DNA from: Firmicutes bacterium HGW-Firmicutes-21
GTDB lineage: Bacteria; Bacillota; Clostridia; Oscillospirales; CAG-382
Assembly (NCBI GenBank): GCA_002841455.1
Contig: PGZT01000008.1
Span: 1 to 33,165 of the forward strand
Length of the DNA: 33,165 bases
Direction: 5' to 3'
Position 1 is the first letter of the stretch, and every line of letters begins with the position of its first letter. A model generated the notes under the pieces. That model was not told the DNA's origin, did no database searches, and saw only the letters and a list, made by a program, of their open reading frames with translations. Shown here piece by piece: positions 8,737 to 18,491 of this stretch. Both the position numbers and the translations under genes were made by a program.

Positions 8737-10031
8737 TAAACTGCGGCTCCCTCATAAATTTTGTCGCTGTCGAAGCTTATCGCACCGTACGGACGAACAT
8801 TCAGGAACATACACGAATCCGCTCCGAATATACTCTCGAGTGCTTTTTTATATCCGTCCCTTTTATCGTTCGGCACAAACGCCTGAATTGTTCCGGCAAA
8901 ACCTCCGCCGTGAACACGGCAGACAACGCCCATTCTCTCCGATACGGCAAGCGCAAGCGATAAGCCCTGCTCGCTTATGTTTTTGTTTGTATATATGTTC
9001 TGAAGGAACTTAAACGAGGAGTTACCCGATTCGGCGGCAAGCCTGAGGAAGCAATCGATATCGCCGTCCTTTAACGCCGCCCGTTGATTCTCAACCCGGT
9101 CATTCTCACGGAAAAAGTGCATGGCACGCATTATCGCACGGTCACCCGCAAGCCCTCTCAGATAAGCGATACGGGAAATAAAATCCGCCTCGTCAACCTC
9201 ACGCAGAACATTCCTGCCCAGCAGATTTGCACAGGTGTACATCTCCTTGGGAACGGAAGCGTAATCCTCCGTTAAATCCGCATGATTTCCGCCGGTATTA
9301 ACTATACCGAGTGAATAACCGCAGCCTGAAAGGTCAAAATTCATCTTGTCTACCATGGGCGTATCGTTATGCTCAAAATCGATATACGAAAAACCGCCGT
9401 GCGCACATGCGGTCTGGTCCATAAGTCCGCAGGGCTTACCAAAATAAACATTCTCCGAGTATTTACCCGCTTTGGCAAGCTCGATAGCCGGGATTTTCCC
9501 GTTGTTGTAAAAATGCGAAATTATGTTTCCGCACATGACCTCAAACGCCGCCGACGAGGATAGCCCCGAACCGGTCAGCACATCGCTGGTTGTGCAGGCT
9601 AAAAATCCGCCGCAGGCGTAACCCTTAATCTCCAGAGCATCGCATACACCCGCAATAATGGCGGATGAGCTGTTCTTGCGGAACTTGGAGGGGTTTTTTA
9701 TCTTAATATCGACAACATCCTCCTTATATCCCTCGCTCTTTACTCGGATAACGCTATCGCCGCTTTTATATGCTACCGCAATAATGTCTATATCGACCGC
9801 CGCCGCAAGCACCTTGCCATTATTATGGTCGGTATGATTACCGGATATTTCGCTTCTCCCCGGAACCGAAAACAAGCTGACCTCAAGGTCTCCGTAAAGC
9901 GAGATAAAGCTCTCGGTCAACTTTGTGTATCGCTGTCTCTGTGCGTCAAGCCTGTCGGCTCCGTAGAGCAGCGTGAGCATTTTATCGTATTCCTTATCCC
10001 TTATTTGTTTTAGAGTTTCTGTTGCTGTCAT
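8736..10031 (-). CDS. Galactokinase family protein (GHMP kinase), atypical signature
   Basis: GRSEISGNHTDHNNGKVLAAAVD, TGSGLSSSAAFEV, GLMDQTACAHGG, RVHGGGFAGTIQAF. Translationally coupled (TAATG) to the MBL hydrolase. Confidence 0.85.
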   Translation of the reverse strand: MTATETLKQIRDKEYDKMLTLLYGADRLDAQRQRYTKLTESFISLYGDLEVSLFSVPGRSEISGNHTDHNNGKVLAAAVDIDIIAVAYKSGDSVIRVKSEGYKEDVVDIKIKNPSKFRKNSSSAIIAGVCDALEIKGYACGGFLACTTSDVLTGSGLSSSAAFEVMCGNIISHFYNNGKIPAIELAKAGKYSENVYFGKPCGLMDQTACAHGGFSYIDFEHNDTPMVDKMNFDLSGCGYSLGIVNTGGNHADLTEDYASVPKEMYTCANLLGRNVLREVDEADFISRIAYLRGLAGDRAIMRAMHFFRENDRVENQRAALKDGDIDCFLRLAAESGNSSFKFLQNIYTNKNISEQGLSLALAVSERMGVVCRVHGGGFAGTIQAFVPNDKRDGYKKALESIFGADSCMFLNVRPYGAISFDSDKIYEGAAV

Positions 10032-10043
10032 CCTTGAAAATCC

Positions 10044-10541
10044 TCATTTTTTCAGTATTTGTTTTATCTCGCATATATAAACGGTATGGAAGTCGCCCTT
10101 ATACCACTGGCTTGGATCAATATCAACAAAACCGCTTTCCTTTATTGTGTCGGTATAAATCTTTCTGCCGCAGATAACCGTTTCCGCCTGTTCAAAATAC
10201 ACTATTCCGTTATCATTTATCGGAGTAAGTCCCGTCTCGGCTATTTTGTCGCAGTCCCTGCCGCTTTTACTTCCGCAAATTTTAAGCGTGTCCCGATATT
10301 CCTCCTCAAAAAAGGATAGGGTTATCTCGTTCGATTCCTCAGTAAACTCATGCGTGTAGCGTTGCGGACGAACAAAGCAGAAAAAAACATTTTTATTCCA
10401 CAAAACACCCATTCCGCCCCAGCTCGCTGTCATTGTGTTAAAGCTGCCGTCCGCTTTTTTTGCGGTTATAAGCATCCATTGCCTGCCTACCGCATTGAAA
10501 ACATTCTTATCAAGTTCCTCGGGTAAAATCCGTTTAAACAT
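10044..10541 (-). CDS. Flavin reductase family protein (flavoprotein)
   Basis: NKNVFFCFVRPQRYTHEFTEESNEITLSFF and NTMTASWGGMGVLW, typical of the FMN-binding split-barrel flavin reductase-like family. Confidence 0.82.
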   Translation of the reverse strand: MFKRILPEELDKNVFNAVGRQWMLITAKKADGSFNTMTASWGGMGVLWNKNVFFCFVRPQRYTHEFTEESNEITLSFFEEEYRDTLKICGSKSGRDCDKIAETGLTPINDNGIVYFEQAETVICGRKIYTDTIKESGFVDIDPSQWYKGDFHTVYICEIKQILKK

Positions 10542-11053
10542 TACATCAGTTCCTCCTTTAAGGTATTATATGCTTTAACCTTGGAAAGAATTATCGAGAG
10601 TGTGATAAACAGCGTCGCATTTACCAATCCCTGTATTAGTGTAAATATCGCATTTGGAGCGGCTAACTCTTTTCCATATATAAACACCTCAGCAAGGAAA
10701 TAGCCCGCTACCAAAACAATCGTCGCTATTATAAGCGCCGAAATGTTTCTAACCGAAAAAACATTCTTTCTGCTTGTAAACCATACAGCCATCAGAGCTT
10801 TGATAATTATCGTGAAAGGCGCATAAACAGCCCATCCGGAGGTTATGTCCGCAAGGGACGCTCCTATAGCGCCGACAAAAATACCATATGGCATGGGAAG
10901 CAGCGTCGTAAATAAATATATCATCGAGTCGCCGGGGTGTATATAACCCGTTCCGTTAACTATGGGCATCTGAAAAAAGCGAGTGAAAATAAATACCAAT
11001 GCCGCACCCATTGCGGCTACCGTAAGCCTTTTTATATTCTTGTTTCTGTTCAT
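10541..11053 (-). CDS. ECF transporter S component, possibly for vitamin B6
   Basis: Small multi-TM protein (AAMGAALVFIFTRFFQMPI...GYIHPGDSMIYLFTTLLPMPYGIFVGAIGASLADI) typical of ECF S components. Directly downstream of a pyridoxamine kinase. Confidence 0.8.
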   Translation of the reverse strand: MNRNKNIKRLTVAAMGAALVFIFTRFFQMPIVNGTGYIHPGDSMIYLFTTLLPMPYGIFVGAIGASLADITSGWAVYAPFTIIIKALMAVWFTSRKNVFSVRNISALIIATIVLVAGYFLAEVFIYGKELAAPNAIFTLIQGLVNATLFITLSIILSKVKAYNTLKEELM

Positions 11054-11056
11054 ATT

Positions 11057-11896
11057 CTATAGCTCTCCGATCATTTCTTCAAACTCCAATCCCCATGCGG
11101 GAGGTGTGCCTAACTTTTTGGTGTGCGCAGACACCTTAGAGATAAACTGCACAGCGGTCTTAATGGATTCAAAAATACCGCTTCCGTTGAGAACATTCCC
11201 CAATAATATCGAGGCGAAAAGGTCGCCGCTCCCGGGGAAAAAGCAATCGCTGTATGAGGCAAAGCTGCTCCCGTAGGAAACCTCATTTTTATCCTTTATG
11301 GCAAAAACCGCTCCGATGGTGTCCTGCTGTTCGTTATGTACGCCTGTTATTATAACAGCCCGTTTTTCCTTCTTACCTATTTTCAGGAGCTTATCGAGCA
11401 AAATCCTCAGCTCGTCGGCATCCGATTGCTTTTTATACGCCTTGCCGAGCAGAATATAAGCCTCGGTCAGATTAGGAGTGATAATATCCGCCGATTCGCA
11501 GAGTGTCCTCATTCCGTCACACATCGCTTTGGTATATGTTTTATATATATGTCCGTTGTCACCCATAACAGGATCGACCAAAACCAGAGTTTTACCGCCG
11601 GAAAAATCCTGTAAAAAGCGTTTTACCGTCTCTATCTGCCGCTCGTCTCCCAAAAATCCGCTGTATATGGCATCAAACTCAAGCCCTAAACGCTTCCAGT
11701 GAGAGGATATTTTATCCATCTCGTCGCTCAAATCCAAAAAAGAGAAGCCCTCGAATCCGCCCGTATGCGTAGAGAGCAATGCCGTCGGCAGAGGACAGAC
11801 CTGATGCCCGAAATGGGACAAGGCAGGCCAAATTACCTGCATTGAGCACCTTCCGAAGCAGGCTATATCATGTATTGCGGCGATTCTCTTTGACAT
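11057..11896 (-). CDS. pdxY: Pyridoxamine/pyridoxal kinase
   Basis: KRIAAIHDIACFGRCSMQVIWPALSHFGHQVCPLPTALLSTHTGGF, LVDPVMGDNG, ITPNLTEA, GSGDLFAS. Start at MSKR (11896) preferred over 11953. Confidence 0.87.
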   Translation of the reverse strand: MSKRIAAIHDIACFGRCSMQVIWPALSHFGHQVCPLPTALLSTHTGGFEGFSFLDLSDEMDKISSHWKRLGLEFDAIYSGFLGDERQIETVKRFLQDFSGGKTLVLVDPVMGDNGHIYKTYTKAMCDGMRTLCESADIITPNLTEAYILLGKAYKKQSDADELRILLDKLLKIGKKEKRAVIITGVHNEQQDTIGAVFAIKDKNEVSYGSSFASYSDCFFPGSGDLFASILLGNVLNGSGIFESIKTAVQFISKVSAHTKKLGTPPAWGLEFEEMIGEL

Positions 11897-11985
11897 CTTT
11901 CTCACTTGCCCCTGTTTTCTGTATTCGTTAATCTGTATAATAACATAACACAATCAAAAAGAAAAGAATTTTTTCTTGTTTTTTT

Positions 11986-13071
11986 TCAATGCTCGGCAAA
12001 CAGGAAAACATCCCATGCGGGGACATATTCCTTTTTTCGTAAATAGAGCTTATATTTATAGTCATAGCTCCGTATTAACAACGGTATGTCAAGCAGGTCA
12101 TATGCTCGGTGATATAGAGCAACCATTATATTCGGTCGGCTATTGTAAAGCGTGTTGACCGCTCCCTGCAAGACCTCTTTATCGGCACCCTCGGCATCTA
12201 TTTTTATGCTGCCGACTTTAACTCCGTTATCGTTTATTGTGCGTTGGCCGCAATAGCCGTCAATACTGACAGTCCTAATATTGCCCTCGCTTTGTTTTAT
12301 AAAAGAGGATGCACGATTACCCTTTTGCGAAAACATCCCGACCCCATCCCTGTTTGTTACGGCTGTATTCTCACAAAGTACGCCTCTTATATGCGAGGTG
12401 TTCTTAACCAGCTTACGGAAATTAACCTTATCGGGTTCAAATGCCGCTATATCGGAATAGGTGCTGTTAATTGACGAGAATTCGATAACCGTATCACCGT
12501 CGAACGCTCCGACATCAATATGCCGTTTTGTATGTGTAAAAAAGCCCTGCGGAAACGAAAAGCTGTTTTTGCTCTCGAATAAATAATCCGTTTCTCCCGT
12601 GATATTGTACTTTAACAGCGAGACGAACAGCTCCCTTGACAAATCGTCCGCTAAATAATTATATAACCTCCGAACCCTGTCAATATGAGATAATATATAT
12701 TCCTTATCAAAAATACCCTCTCCGTAAACGGGCAGGTTAGGTGAATAAAGGGTATGAAATTTTTTAATCGATTTTATAATCCCGGTCTTCTCCCCCTCAA
12801 GAGCAAAGCATAAAACGGCGACAAAATCACCGTACTCCTTCTCCGCCTCGGCAAGACTCATCACAGGGAAGCCCAAAAAGCTCTGCCCTCTGACAAAACC
12901 CTCGCTTGCAAAAACGCCGCTTACCTTAACCGACCTTTTTACGAGTGTATTAAATATCTTCTCTGCTCCGTCTCCCATTCCGTAAAGTAAAATAGGGCGT
13001 TTTTCCGCCGCCAGCTCTTCATACATACAAGGCAGAGAGGCGAGTGTTTCCGTAATATTCATTGTAAGCAC
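11986..13071 (-). CDS. FkbM family methyltransferase with N-terminal Rossmann-like domain
   Basis: HIDVGAFDGDTVIEFS...AFEPDKVNFRKL...IKIDAEGADKEVLQGA, typical of FkbM methyltransferases. Confidence 0.82.
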   Translation of the reverse strand: MLTMNITETLASLPCMYEELAAEKRPILLYGMGDGAEKIFNTLVKRSVKVSGVFASEGFVRGQSFLGFPVMSLAEAEKEYGDFVAVLCFALEGEKTGIIKSIKKFHTLYSPNLPVYGEGIFDKEYILSHIDRVRRLYNYLADDLSRELFVSLLKYNITGETDYLFESKNSFSFPQGFFTHTKRHIDVGAFDGDTVIEFSSINSTYSDIAAFEPDKVNFRKLVKNTSHIRGVLCENTAVTNRDGVGMFSQKGNRASSFIKQSEGNIRTVSIDGYCGQRTINDNGVKVGSIKIDAEGADKEVLQGAVNTLYNSRPNIMVALYHRAYDLLDIPLLIRSYDYKYKLYLRKKEYVPAWDVFLFAEH

Positions 13072-13194
13072 ATACCTTTCCCGATGTTAAAAAAGCAAGC
13101 GTTTGCTACCTTGAATATTTTATTAGAAAAACGAAAAAAAGTCTACCCTTTTTCCAAAATTTATGTATAATGGGAGCAAAGGAGTTGAACCGTT

Positions 13195-14298
13195 ATGCAA
13201 AATACCCCGAAAAAAGAAAATACGATCGGGAAAATTACCCTGACCGAATACAAGGACAAGCTGAGAGCCGCTTTTTTAGGCAGAGCCGCAGGCTGCACGC
13301 TGGGCGCACCAGTTGAGGGCTGGACACTGCAACAAATGGAGGAATACGCAAAGGAGACAGGGCTTGCGGATTATCCGCTTAACGATTACTGGACAAAAAG
13401 CCCCACTCCGGATCAACAACGCTATATACACGAGACCTACAGCAGTTATCTTAAAAACAGTATGACGCATATTCCCTGCGACGACGATATAGGCTACACC
13501 CTGCTCTCGTTGTTTATTGCGGAGGAGGGTAACGGGCTTGACTTTACTCTTGAGGATGTCGCTAAGGCATGGGTAAAATATATAACCGTTGCCTATACCG
13601 CAGAGCAGGTTGCGCTTGATAACCTCAAAAAAGGTATCCCTCCCGAAAAAGCCGCCGAAATCGATAACCCGTACGATGAATGGATAGGAGCGGATATACG
13701 CTGCGACGGCTACGGCTACATGGCTCCCTGCAATCCGCGGAAGGCCGCCGATATGGCGGAAACCGACGCTCTTATCAGCCACCGGAGCAACGGCGTTTAC
13801 GGCTCCATGTACTTTGCCGCCGTCATTTCCTTGGGCTTTGGTTTATCCGATACCAAAAAGGCTTTAACAGCGGGGCTTGATTATATTCCCGCCGACTGCG
13901 ATCTTGCGGACGGAATCCGTTGGGCGCTTGATAATTACGAAACCGTAAAGGATTATCGCCACGCAGTCGAGCTGGTTGATGAACGCTACCCGGATATGAG
14001 CGCCGTACACACCATAAACAACGCCTGCTTAACTGTTTTTTCGCTTTCGCTCGGTAAAAAGGATATCGGCAAGGTTATTTCAAACGCCGTCGCAATGGCG
14101 CACGACTGCGACTGCACCGCCGCCACAGCAGGCTCGATTGCAGGTGCGTGTTATGGGATGGAGCACCTTGAAGATCATTGGTACAAGCCCTTCGGCGATA
14201 CGGTCGGCTCCTACTTTAACGGTGAAAAGAGTTATTCCATAAATGATATACTGAGCCGTTTTGAAAAATTCGCCTTGCTCGGCGGACAGATAATATAA
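13195..14298 (+). CDS. ADP-ribosylglycohydrolase family protein
   Basis: RAAFLGRAAGCTLGAPVEGW, DDDIGYT, AMAHDCDCTAATAGSIAGACYG: ARH-type metal-binding motifs. Confidence 0.87.
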   Translation: MQNTPKKENTIGKITLTEYKDKLRAAFLGRAAGCTLGAPVEGWTLQQMEEYAKETGLADYPLNDYWTKSPTPDQQRYIHETYSSYLKNSMTHIPCDDDIGYTLLSLFIAEEGNGLDFTLEDVAKAWVKYITVAYTAEQVALDNLKKGIPPEKAAEIDNPYDEWIGADIRCDGYGYMAPCNPRKAADMAETDALISHRSNGVYGSMYFAAVISLGFGLSDTKKALTAGLDYIPADCDLADGIRWALDNYETVKDYRHAVELVDERYPDMSAVHTINNACLTVFSLSLGKKDIGKVISNAVAMAHDCDCTAATAGSIAGACYGMEHLEDHWYKPFGDTVGSYFNGEKSYSINDILSRFEKFALLGGQII

Positions 14299-14317
14299 CG
14301 ATATGGAATATAGATAT

Positions 14318-14345
14318 GATAAACCGGTCGCTTGACCGGTTTATC
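14318..14345. terminator. Bidirectional terminator hairpin
   Basis: Perfect 12-bp stem GATAAACCGGTC-GCTT-GACCGGTTTATC between convergent genes. Confidence 0.75.
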
Positions 14346-14368
14346 TATTTCTGTATATCGATATACCT

Positions 14369-15118
14369 CTACGCTTGTAAAAAATTTACGTACCATTTCC
14401 CTTGGACTTTAATGCAATAAGTCTGAAATATCTGCTTATCTTCCTCTTGATCTACGATATAATAATAAACAAGTGCAAATTCTTCAGCATCGTTTTTGTT
14501 ATATGATGTGATTCTTATGCTACTGATTTCATCCTGCTTAAAAATCATCGCATCCTTCACTATAATGGTTTTTTCTTGAATTTTTTCACATATTGAATCT
14601 AAATAATCATACATTGTGCTTGAATTAAATAAATATGCTGATTCTTCGGGAGCACCGTTTATTTCGTCATTATATATAGAGAGCCGCACTATCTCGTCCA
14701 TATCTTTTTCCTGCATTGCCACAAACATCCGCTCCACCGCTTTTTCGGGAGTAGCTCCTTGCTTTAAGGCAAGAATCAATCCGACGACAGACGCCAACAG
14801 AACACATACGACGACAGTTATTATTATGGATTTCTTTAATGCGCCGCCCTTATTCTGCGTTGTATTATACGCATATGGCTGAGCGTATTGCGGCTGCGTA
14901 AACTGCTGCGTCTCGGGCTGCTGTATTATCGGTTGCACGGGTGTCTGACCGGCTGTGTTATTCTCCGATTTTAATAAAGTCTGCCACTCGTTTTCCTTTT
15001 TGGGACGGAACGCCTCGTCGGTTGTCGCCTGCTGCGTCGGTATCGGTTTACCGCATGAAGCGCAAAACAAATCGGTATCGGATATTCCCCTGCCGCAATG
15101 AACACAAAACATAATCAT
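14369..15118 (-). CDS. Zinc-ribbon domain-containing membrane protein
   Basis: MFCVHCGRGISDTDLFCASCGK zinc ribbon, Q/P-rich linker, one TM helix (SIIITVVVCVLLASVVGLILAL), extracytoplasmic domain. Confidence 0.8.
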   Translation of the reverse strand: MIMFCVHCGRGISDTDLFCASCGKPIPTQQATTDEAFRPKKENEWQTLLKSENNTAGQTPVQPIIQQPETQQFTQPQYAQPYAYNTTQNKGGALKKSIIITVVVCVLLASVVGLILALKQGATPEKAVERMFVAMQEKDMDEIVRLSIYNDEINGAPEESAYLFNSSTMYDYLDSICEKIQEKTIIVKDAMIFKQDEISSIRITSYNKNDAEEFALVYYYIVDQEEDKQIFQTYCIKVQGKWYVNFLQA

Positions 15119-15287
15119 TACCTCTGTTTTAAAATTTTAATATCTCCTTTTATAATAATACCATATATGTTGCGGATTGCAACATTTTTTTCACTTTTAT
15201 AAAAATAAAAATGCAAAAGTCATATAAACAGCCGTTTTTTCATATGCTTTTACCGTATTTATAATATTTCGGAAGGGATATGGGATT

Positions 15288-16487
15288 ATGAAAAAGATGC
15301 TTGTTTTTTTAACCGTTATATGTCTGCTGCTTCCTCTTTCGGCTTCGGCTACCGAGCAAGCCGCAGTTTACCCGTTTGAATACGCATGGGAGGAGTTCTG
15401 GTTTGAGGAAGCCGCTCAAACAGCAACCCTGTCCGGCGACTTTAGAGTAAAGAGTGCTTTCCTCATGGAGGCATCGACCGGAAAGGTATTATATTCCCTC
15501 AACGAGGACGAAAGGCTGCCCATTGCTTCGGTAACCAAAATAATGAGTACGCTTTTGATTATGGAGGCGTTGGACAGCGGAAAAATCAAGCTCGACGACA
15601 TTGTTGTTGTCAGCGAGAATGCGGCGTCCATGGGCGGCTCGCAGGTTTTCCTCGAGCCTAACGAGCAGATGAGTGTTGAGGAAATGCTTAAAGCGGTTGT
15701 CGTTGTCTCGGCTAATGACGCTACACTCGCACTTGCGGAGCATATCTATGGCAGCGAGGATTCGTTTATTATCGAAATGAATAACCGCGCCAAACAGCTC
15801 GGTATGGAGAACACCAACTTTGTCAATACAAACGGTCTGCCGATAGCGGACCATTATTCGTCCGCCGAGGATGTTGCGTTAATGACACAGGAGCTGTTAA
15901 AATATCCTCTTGTTCTCGAATATTCCACTATATGGATGGACACCATAAGAAACGGAAGCTTTGGACTCGCCAACACAAACAAGCTGATTCGTTTTTATAA
16001 GGGTGCAAACGGAATGAAAACGGGCTTTACCGACGAAGCTATGTTCTGCCTTTCCGGAACGGCTCTGCGTGACAATATGCAGCTTATCGCCGTTGTTTTG
16101 GGAGCGGATACAAGCGCCGAACGCTTCGGCACCGTAAAGAAAATGCTTGATTTCGGATTTGCGAATTATTCGATAGTAACTCCGGAAAAGCTGAATCTTG
16201 AGCCTGTCAGGATAATAAAAGGCGTAAAGGAATACGCCGAAATAGATTATACACCCGCTTCGATTCTGCTTGAAAAAGGAAAGAGCGCAAACATTGTACA
16301 AACCGCTCATATAGTCGAGCTGCCCGAGGCACCTGTGTCCGAAGGCGACAAGGTAGGTTATGTGGTTTATTCCATCGACGGCAAGGAGGTTGCCAAGGTT
16401 CCCGTTTATATAACCGAGGATGTCGGTAAAATCGGCTATTTTATAATTCTGGGCAGGATAATAAAGAATATATTTGCGTTTTTCTAA
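15288..16487 (+). CDS. Serine-type D-alanyl-D-alanine carboxypeptidase (DacF/PBP5-like)
   Basis: Signal peptide; SVTKIMS (SxxK), SAND (SxN-type), KTGFT (KTG) motifs; PBP5-like C-terminal domain. Confidence 0.92.
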   Translation: MKKMLVFLTVICLLLPLSASATEQAAVYPFEYAWEEFWFEEAAQTATLSGDFRVKSAFLMEASTGKVLYSLNEDERLPIASVTKIMSTLLIMEALDSGKIKLDDIVVVSENAASMGGSQVFLEPNEQMSVEEMLKAVVVVSANDATLALAEHIYGSEDSFIIEMNNRAKQLGMENTNFVNTNGLPIADHYSSAEDVALMTQELLKYPLVLEYSTIWMDTIRNGSFGLANTNKLIRFYKGANGMKTGFTDEAMFCLSGTALRDNMQLIAVVLGADTSAERFGTVKKMLDFGFANYSIVTPEKLNLEPVRIIKGVKEYAEIDYTPASILLEKGKSANIVQTAHIVELPEAPVSEGDKVGYVVYSIDGKEVAKVPVYITEDVGKIGYFIILGRIIKNIFAFF

Positions 16488-16507
16488 AAAACCTTTATTA
16501 ATATCGG

Positions 16508-16536
16508 TTGACAAGGAATAGGGTTTGTCTTATAAT
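16508..16536 (+). promoter_or_regulatory. Consensus sigma-A promoter upstream of pgi
   Basis: TTGACA (16508-16513), 17-bp spacer, TATAAT (16531-16536): exact consensus. Confidence 0.85.
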
Positions 16537-16585
16537 TAATAATCGATGCCCGCACGGGTAATATTGGAATAAAGGAAGTATAAAC

Positions 16586-17929
16586 ATGGTTAAGCTGAGG
16601 TACGCACATATAAAGAGCATTACAGAGGAGGACCTTGCGGCATTAAAGGCTCCGCTTGAGGCTGCCGACGGTAAAATAAGGAACAAAAACGGCGAGGGTG
16701 CAGAATATACCGGCTGGATTGACCTGCCGGTAAATTATGACCGTGACGAGTTCAACCGCATTAAGGCGGCGGCGGAGCTGATACGCTCAAACAGCGATGT
16801 TCTGCTTGTCGTCGGAATAGGCGGCAGTTATCTCGGAGCGAGAGCGGTAATAGAGTTCCTTTACTCCGCTTATTATAATCAAATAAAAAAGGATGCGCCC
16901 GAGATATATTTTATCGGCAACTCCTTTTCGGGGGATGAGCTTACACAGGTGCTCTCTCTCTGCGAGGGAAAACGCATCAGTGTAAATGTGGTGTCAAAGT
17001 CCGGAACAACAACTGAGAGTGCGGTAGCGTTCCGGCTTGTCAGGAGCTACCTCGAAAAGCGTTATACCGGGGAGGAATTAAAGCGACGGATATTTGCCAC
17101 AACCGATAAAAGGGCAGGCGCTCTAAAGGAGCTTGCCGATAAAGAGGGTTACGAGTGCTTTGTTATCCCCGACGACATAGGCGGCAGATTCTCTGTTTTA
17201 ACCGCAGTCGGTTTACTGCCTATCGCCGCAAGCGGTGCTGATATAGACGCACTTATGGCGGGCGCAGCCGCCTGCCGAGAGCATTTGTTTGCGGAAGGAC
17301 TCGGCAACGCCGCATATACATATGCGCTGCTGCGGAACGCCTTTCTTCAAAAGGGAAGAACAGTGGAGGTGCTTGCAAGCTATGAGCCGTCGTTCAGGTA
17401 TATGGGCGAATGGTTCAAGCAGTTGTTCGGAGAGAGTGAGGGGAAGGATAAAAAAGGTATCTTCCCTTCCTCGGTTATATTTTCATCCGATCTTCATTCT
17501 CTCGGACAGTTTATACAGGATGGCAATCCGATTTTGTTTGAGACCGTATGCAGGCAGGTATCTGCCTCGGAGGAGATTGCTGTGCCGTTTGACGAGCAGG
17601 ACACCGATAATCTGAACTATCTTGAGGGTGTATCCTTGAACGCTATAAACAACAAGGCGTTACTCGGCACGCTGCTCGCCCATGCGGACGGCGGAACCGA
17701 CAGTATTATTGTCGAATACGAGGGAAAAAACGAATTCTCGCTCGGCGAGCTTATATATTTTATGTTTATCTCCTGTGCCGCATCCGGCTATATTCTGGGT
17801 GTCAACCCCTTTGATCAGCCCGGTGTGGAGGCTTATAAAAAAAATATGTTTGCTTTACTCGGTAAACCGGGAAGTGAGAAAAAAAGAGCCGAGCTTGAAA
17901 ACAGGTTAAATTTACTAATGCTAAAATAA
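16586..17929 (+). CDS. pgi: Glucose-6-phosphate isomerase
   Basis: VVGIGGSYLGARAVIEFL, VVSKSGTTTESAVAFR, DIGGRFSVLTAVGLLPIA, FDQPGVEAYK. Confidence 0.95.
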   Translation: MVKLRYAHIKSITEEDLAALKAPLEAADGKIRNKNGEGAEYTGWIDLPVNYDRDEFNRIKAAAELIRSNSDVLLVVGIGGSYLGARAVIEFLYSAYYNQIKKDAPEIYFIGNSFSGDELTQVLSLCEGKRISVNVVSKSGTTTESAVAFRLVRSYLEKRYTGEELKRRIFATTDKRAGALKELADKEGYECFVIPDDIGGRFSVLTAVGLLPIAASGADIDALMAGAAACREHLFAEGLGNAAYTYALLRNAFLQKGRTVEVLASYEPSFRYMGEWFKQLFGESEGKDKKGIFPSSVIFSSDLHSLGQFIQDGNPILFETVCRQVSASEEIAVPFDEQDTDNLNYLEGVSLNAINNKALLGTLLAHADGGTDSIIVEYEGKNEFSLGELIYFMFISCAASGYILGVNPFDQPGVEAYKKNMFALLGKPGSEKKRAELENRLNLLMLK

Positions 17930-17943
17930 ATACCTATTTGGGG

Positions 17944-17972
17944 TTGATTTTTTCGCAAATATAAAGTAAAAT
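17944..17972 (+). promoter_or_regulatory. Probable sigma-A promoter for the P-loop protein gene
   Basis: TTGATT, 17-bp spacer, TAAAAT. Confidence 0.6.
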
Positions 17973-18067
17973 ATGATTAAGAAAGCGGTAAAAAATGTAT
18001 TATTTAGTCGTTATAATTATTTCTACGCCGCTTATACCGAAATATACTAAAAATGGAGGTTTTTATT

Positions 18068-18487
18068 ATGGTTCAGTTAATTGTAGGTCTTAAGGGAACG
18101 GGTAAAACCAAAGCGCTGATCAACGAGGTAAACAGAGCAGCTAAGGAATCACACGGTGCGGTTGTATGCGTGGAATACGGAAGGAAGCTCACCTATGACA
18201 TTAAATACCAGGCCCGTCTTGTCGATGCAAAGGATTATGAAGTAAACGATTCCTCCACGCTTTACGGTTTCATCTGCGGAATTCTTGCGGCTAACTATGA
18301 TGTTACCGAGTTATTTATCGACAGCGCACTTAAGATTTGTCAGGAGAATGTTGACGATTTTGAAGATTTTATTCTTAAAACCGACAGTATCACAAAGAAG
18401 AACAACATAAACTGTATTATAACCGCCTCTATTGAGCTTGAAAGGGTTCCTGCAACAATAACAAATCTGATAAGGGAAACGCATTGA
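18068..18487 (+). CDS. Small P-loop (Walker A) protein of unknown function
   Basis: MVQLIVGLKGTGKTKALINEV (GxxGxGKT) and LFID (Walker B-like). The ORF-track start at 18053 (ATGGAGG) overlaps the likely SD; ATG at 18068 preferred. Confidence 0.75.
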   Translation: MVQLIVGLKGTGKTKALINEVNRAAKESHGAVVCVEYGRKLTYDIKYQARLVDAKDYEVNDSSTLYGFICGILAANYDVTELFIDSALKICQENVDDFEDFILKTDSITKKNNINCIITASIELERVPATITNLIRETH

Positions 18488-18491
18488 CACC

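Noticed and set aside
13195-14298. ADP-ribosylglycohydrolase as part of a toxin-antitoxin or phage-defence pair
   Set aside because: No adjacent ADP-ribosyltransferase, nitrogenase-regulation or defence gene; neighbours are unrelated and in separate transcription units.
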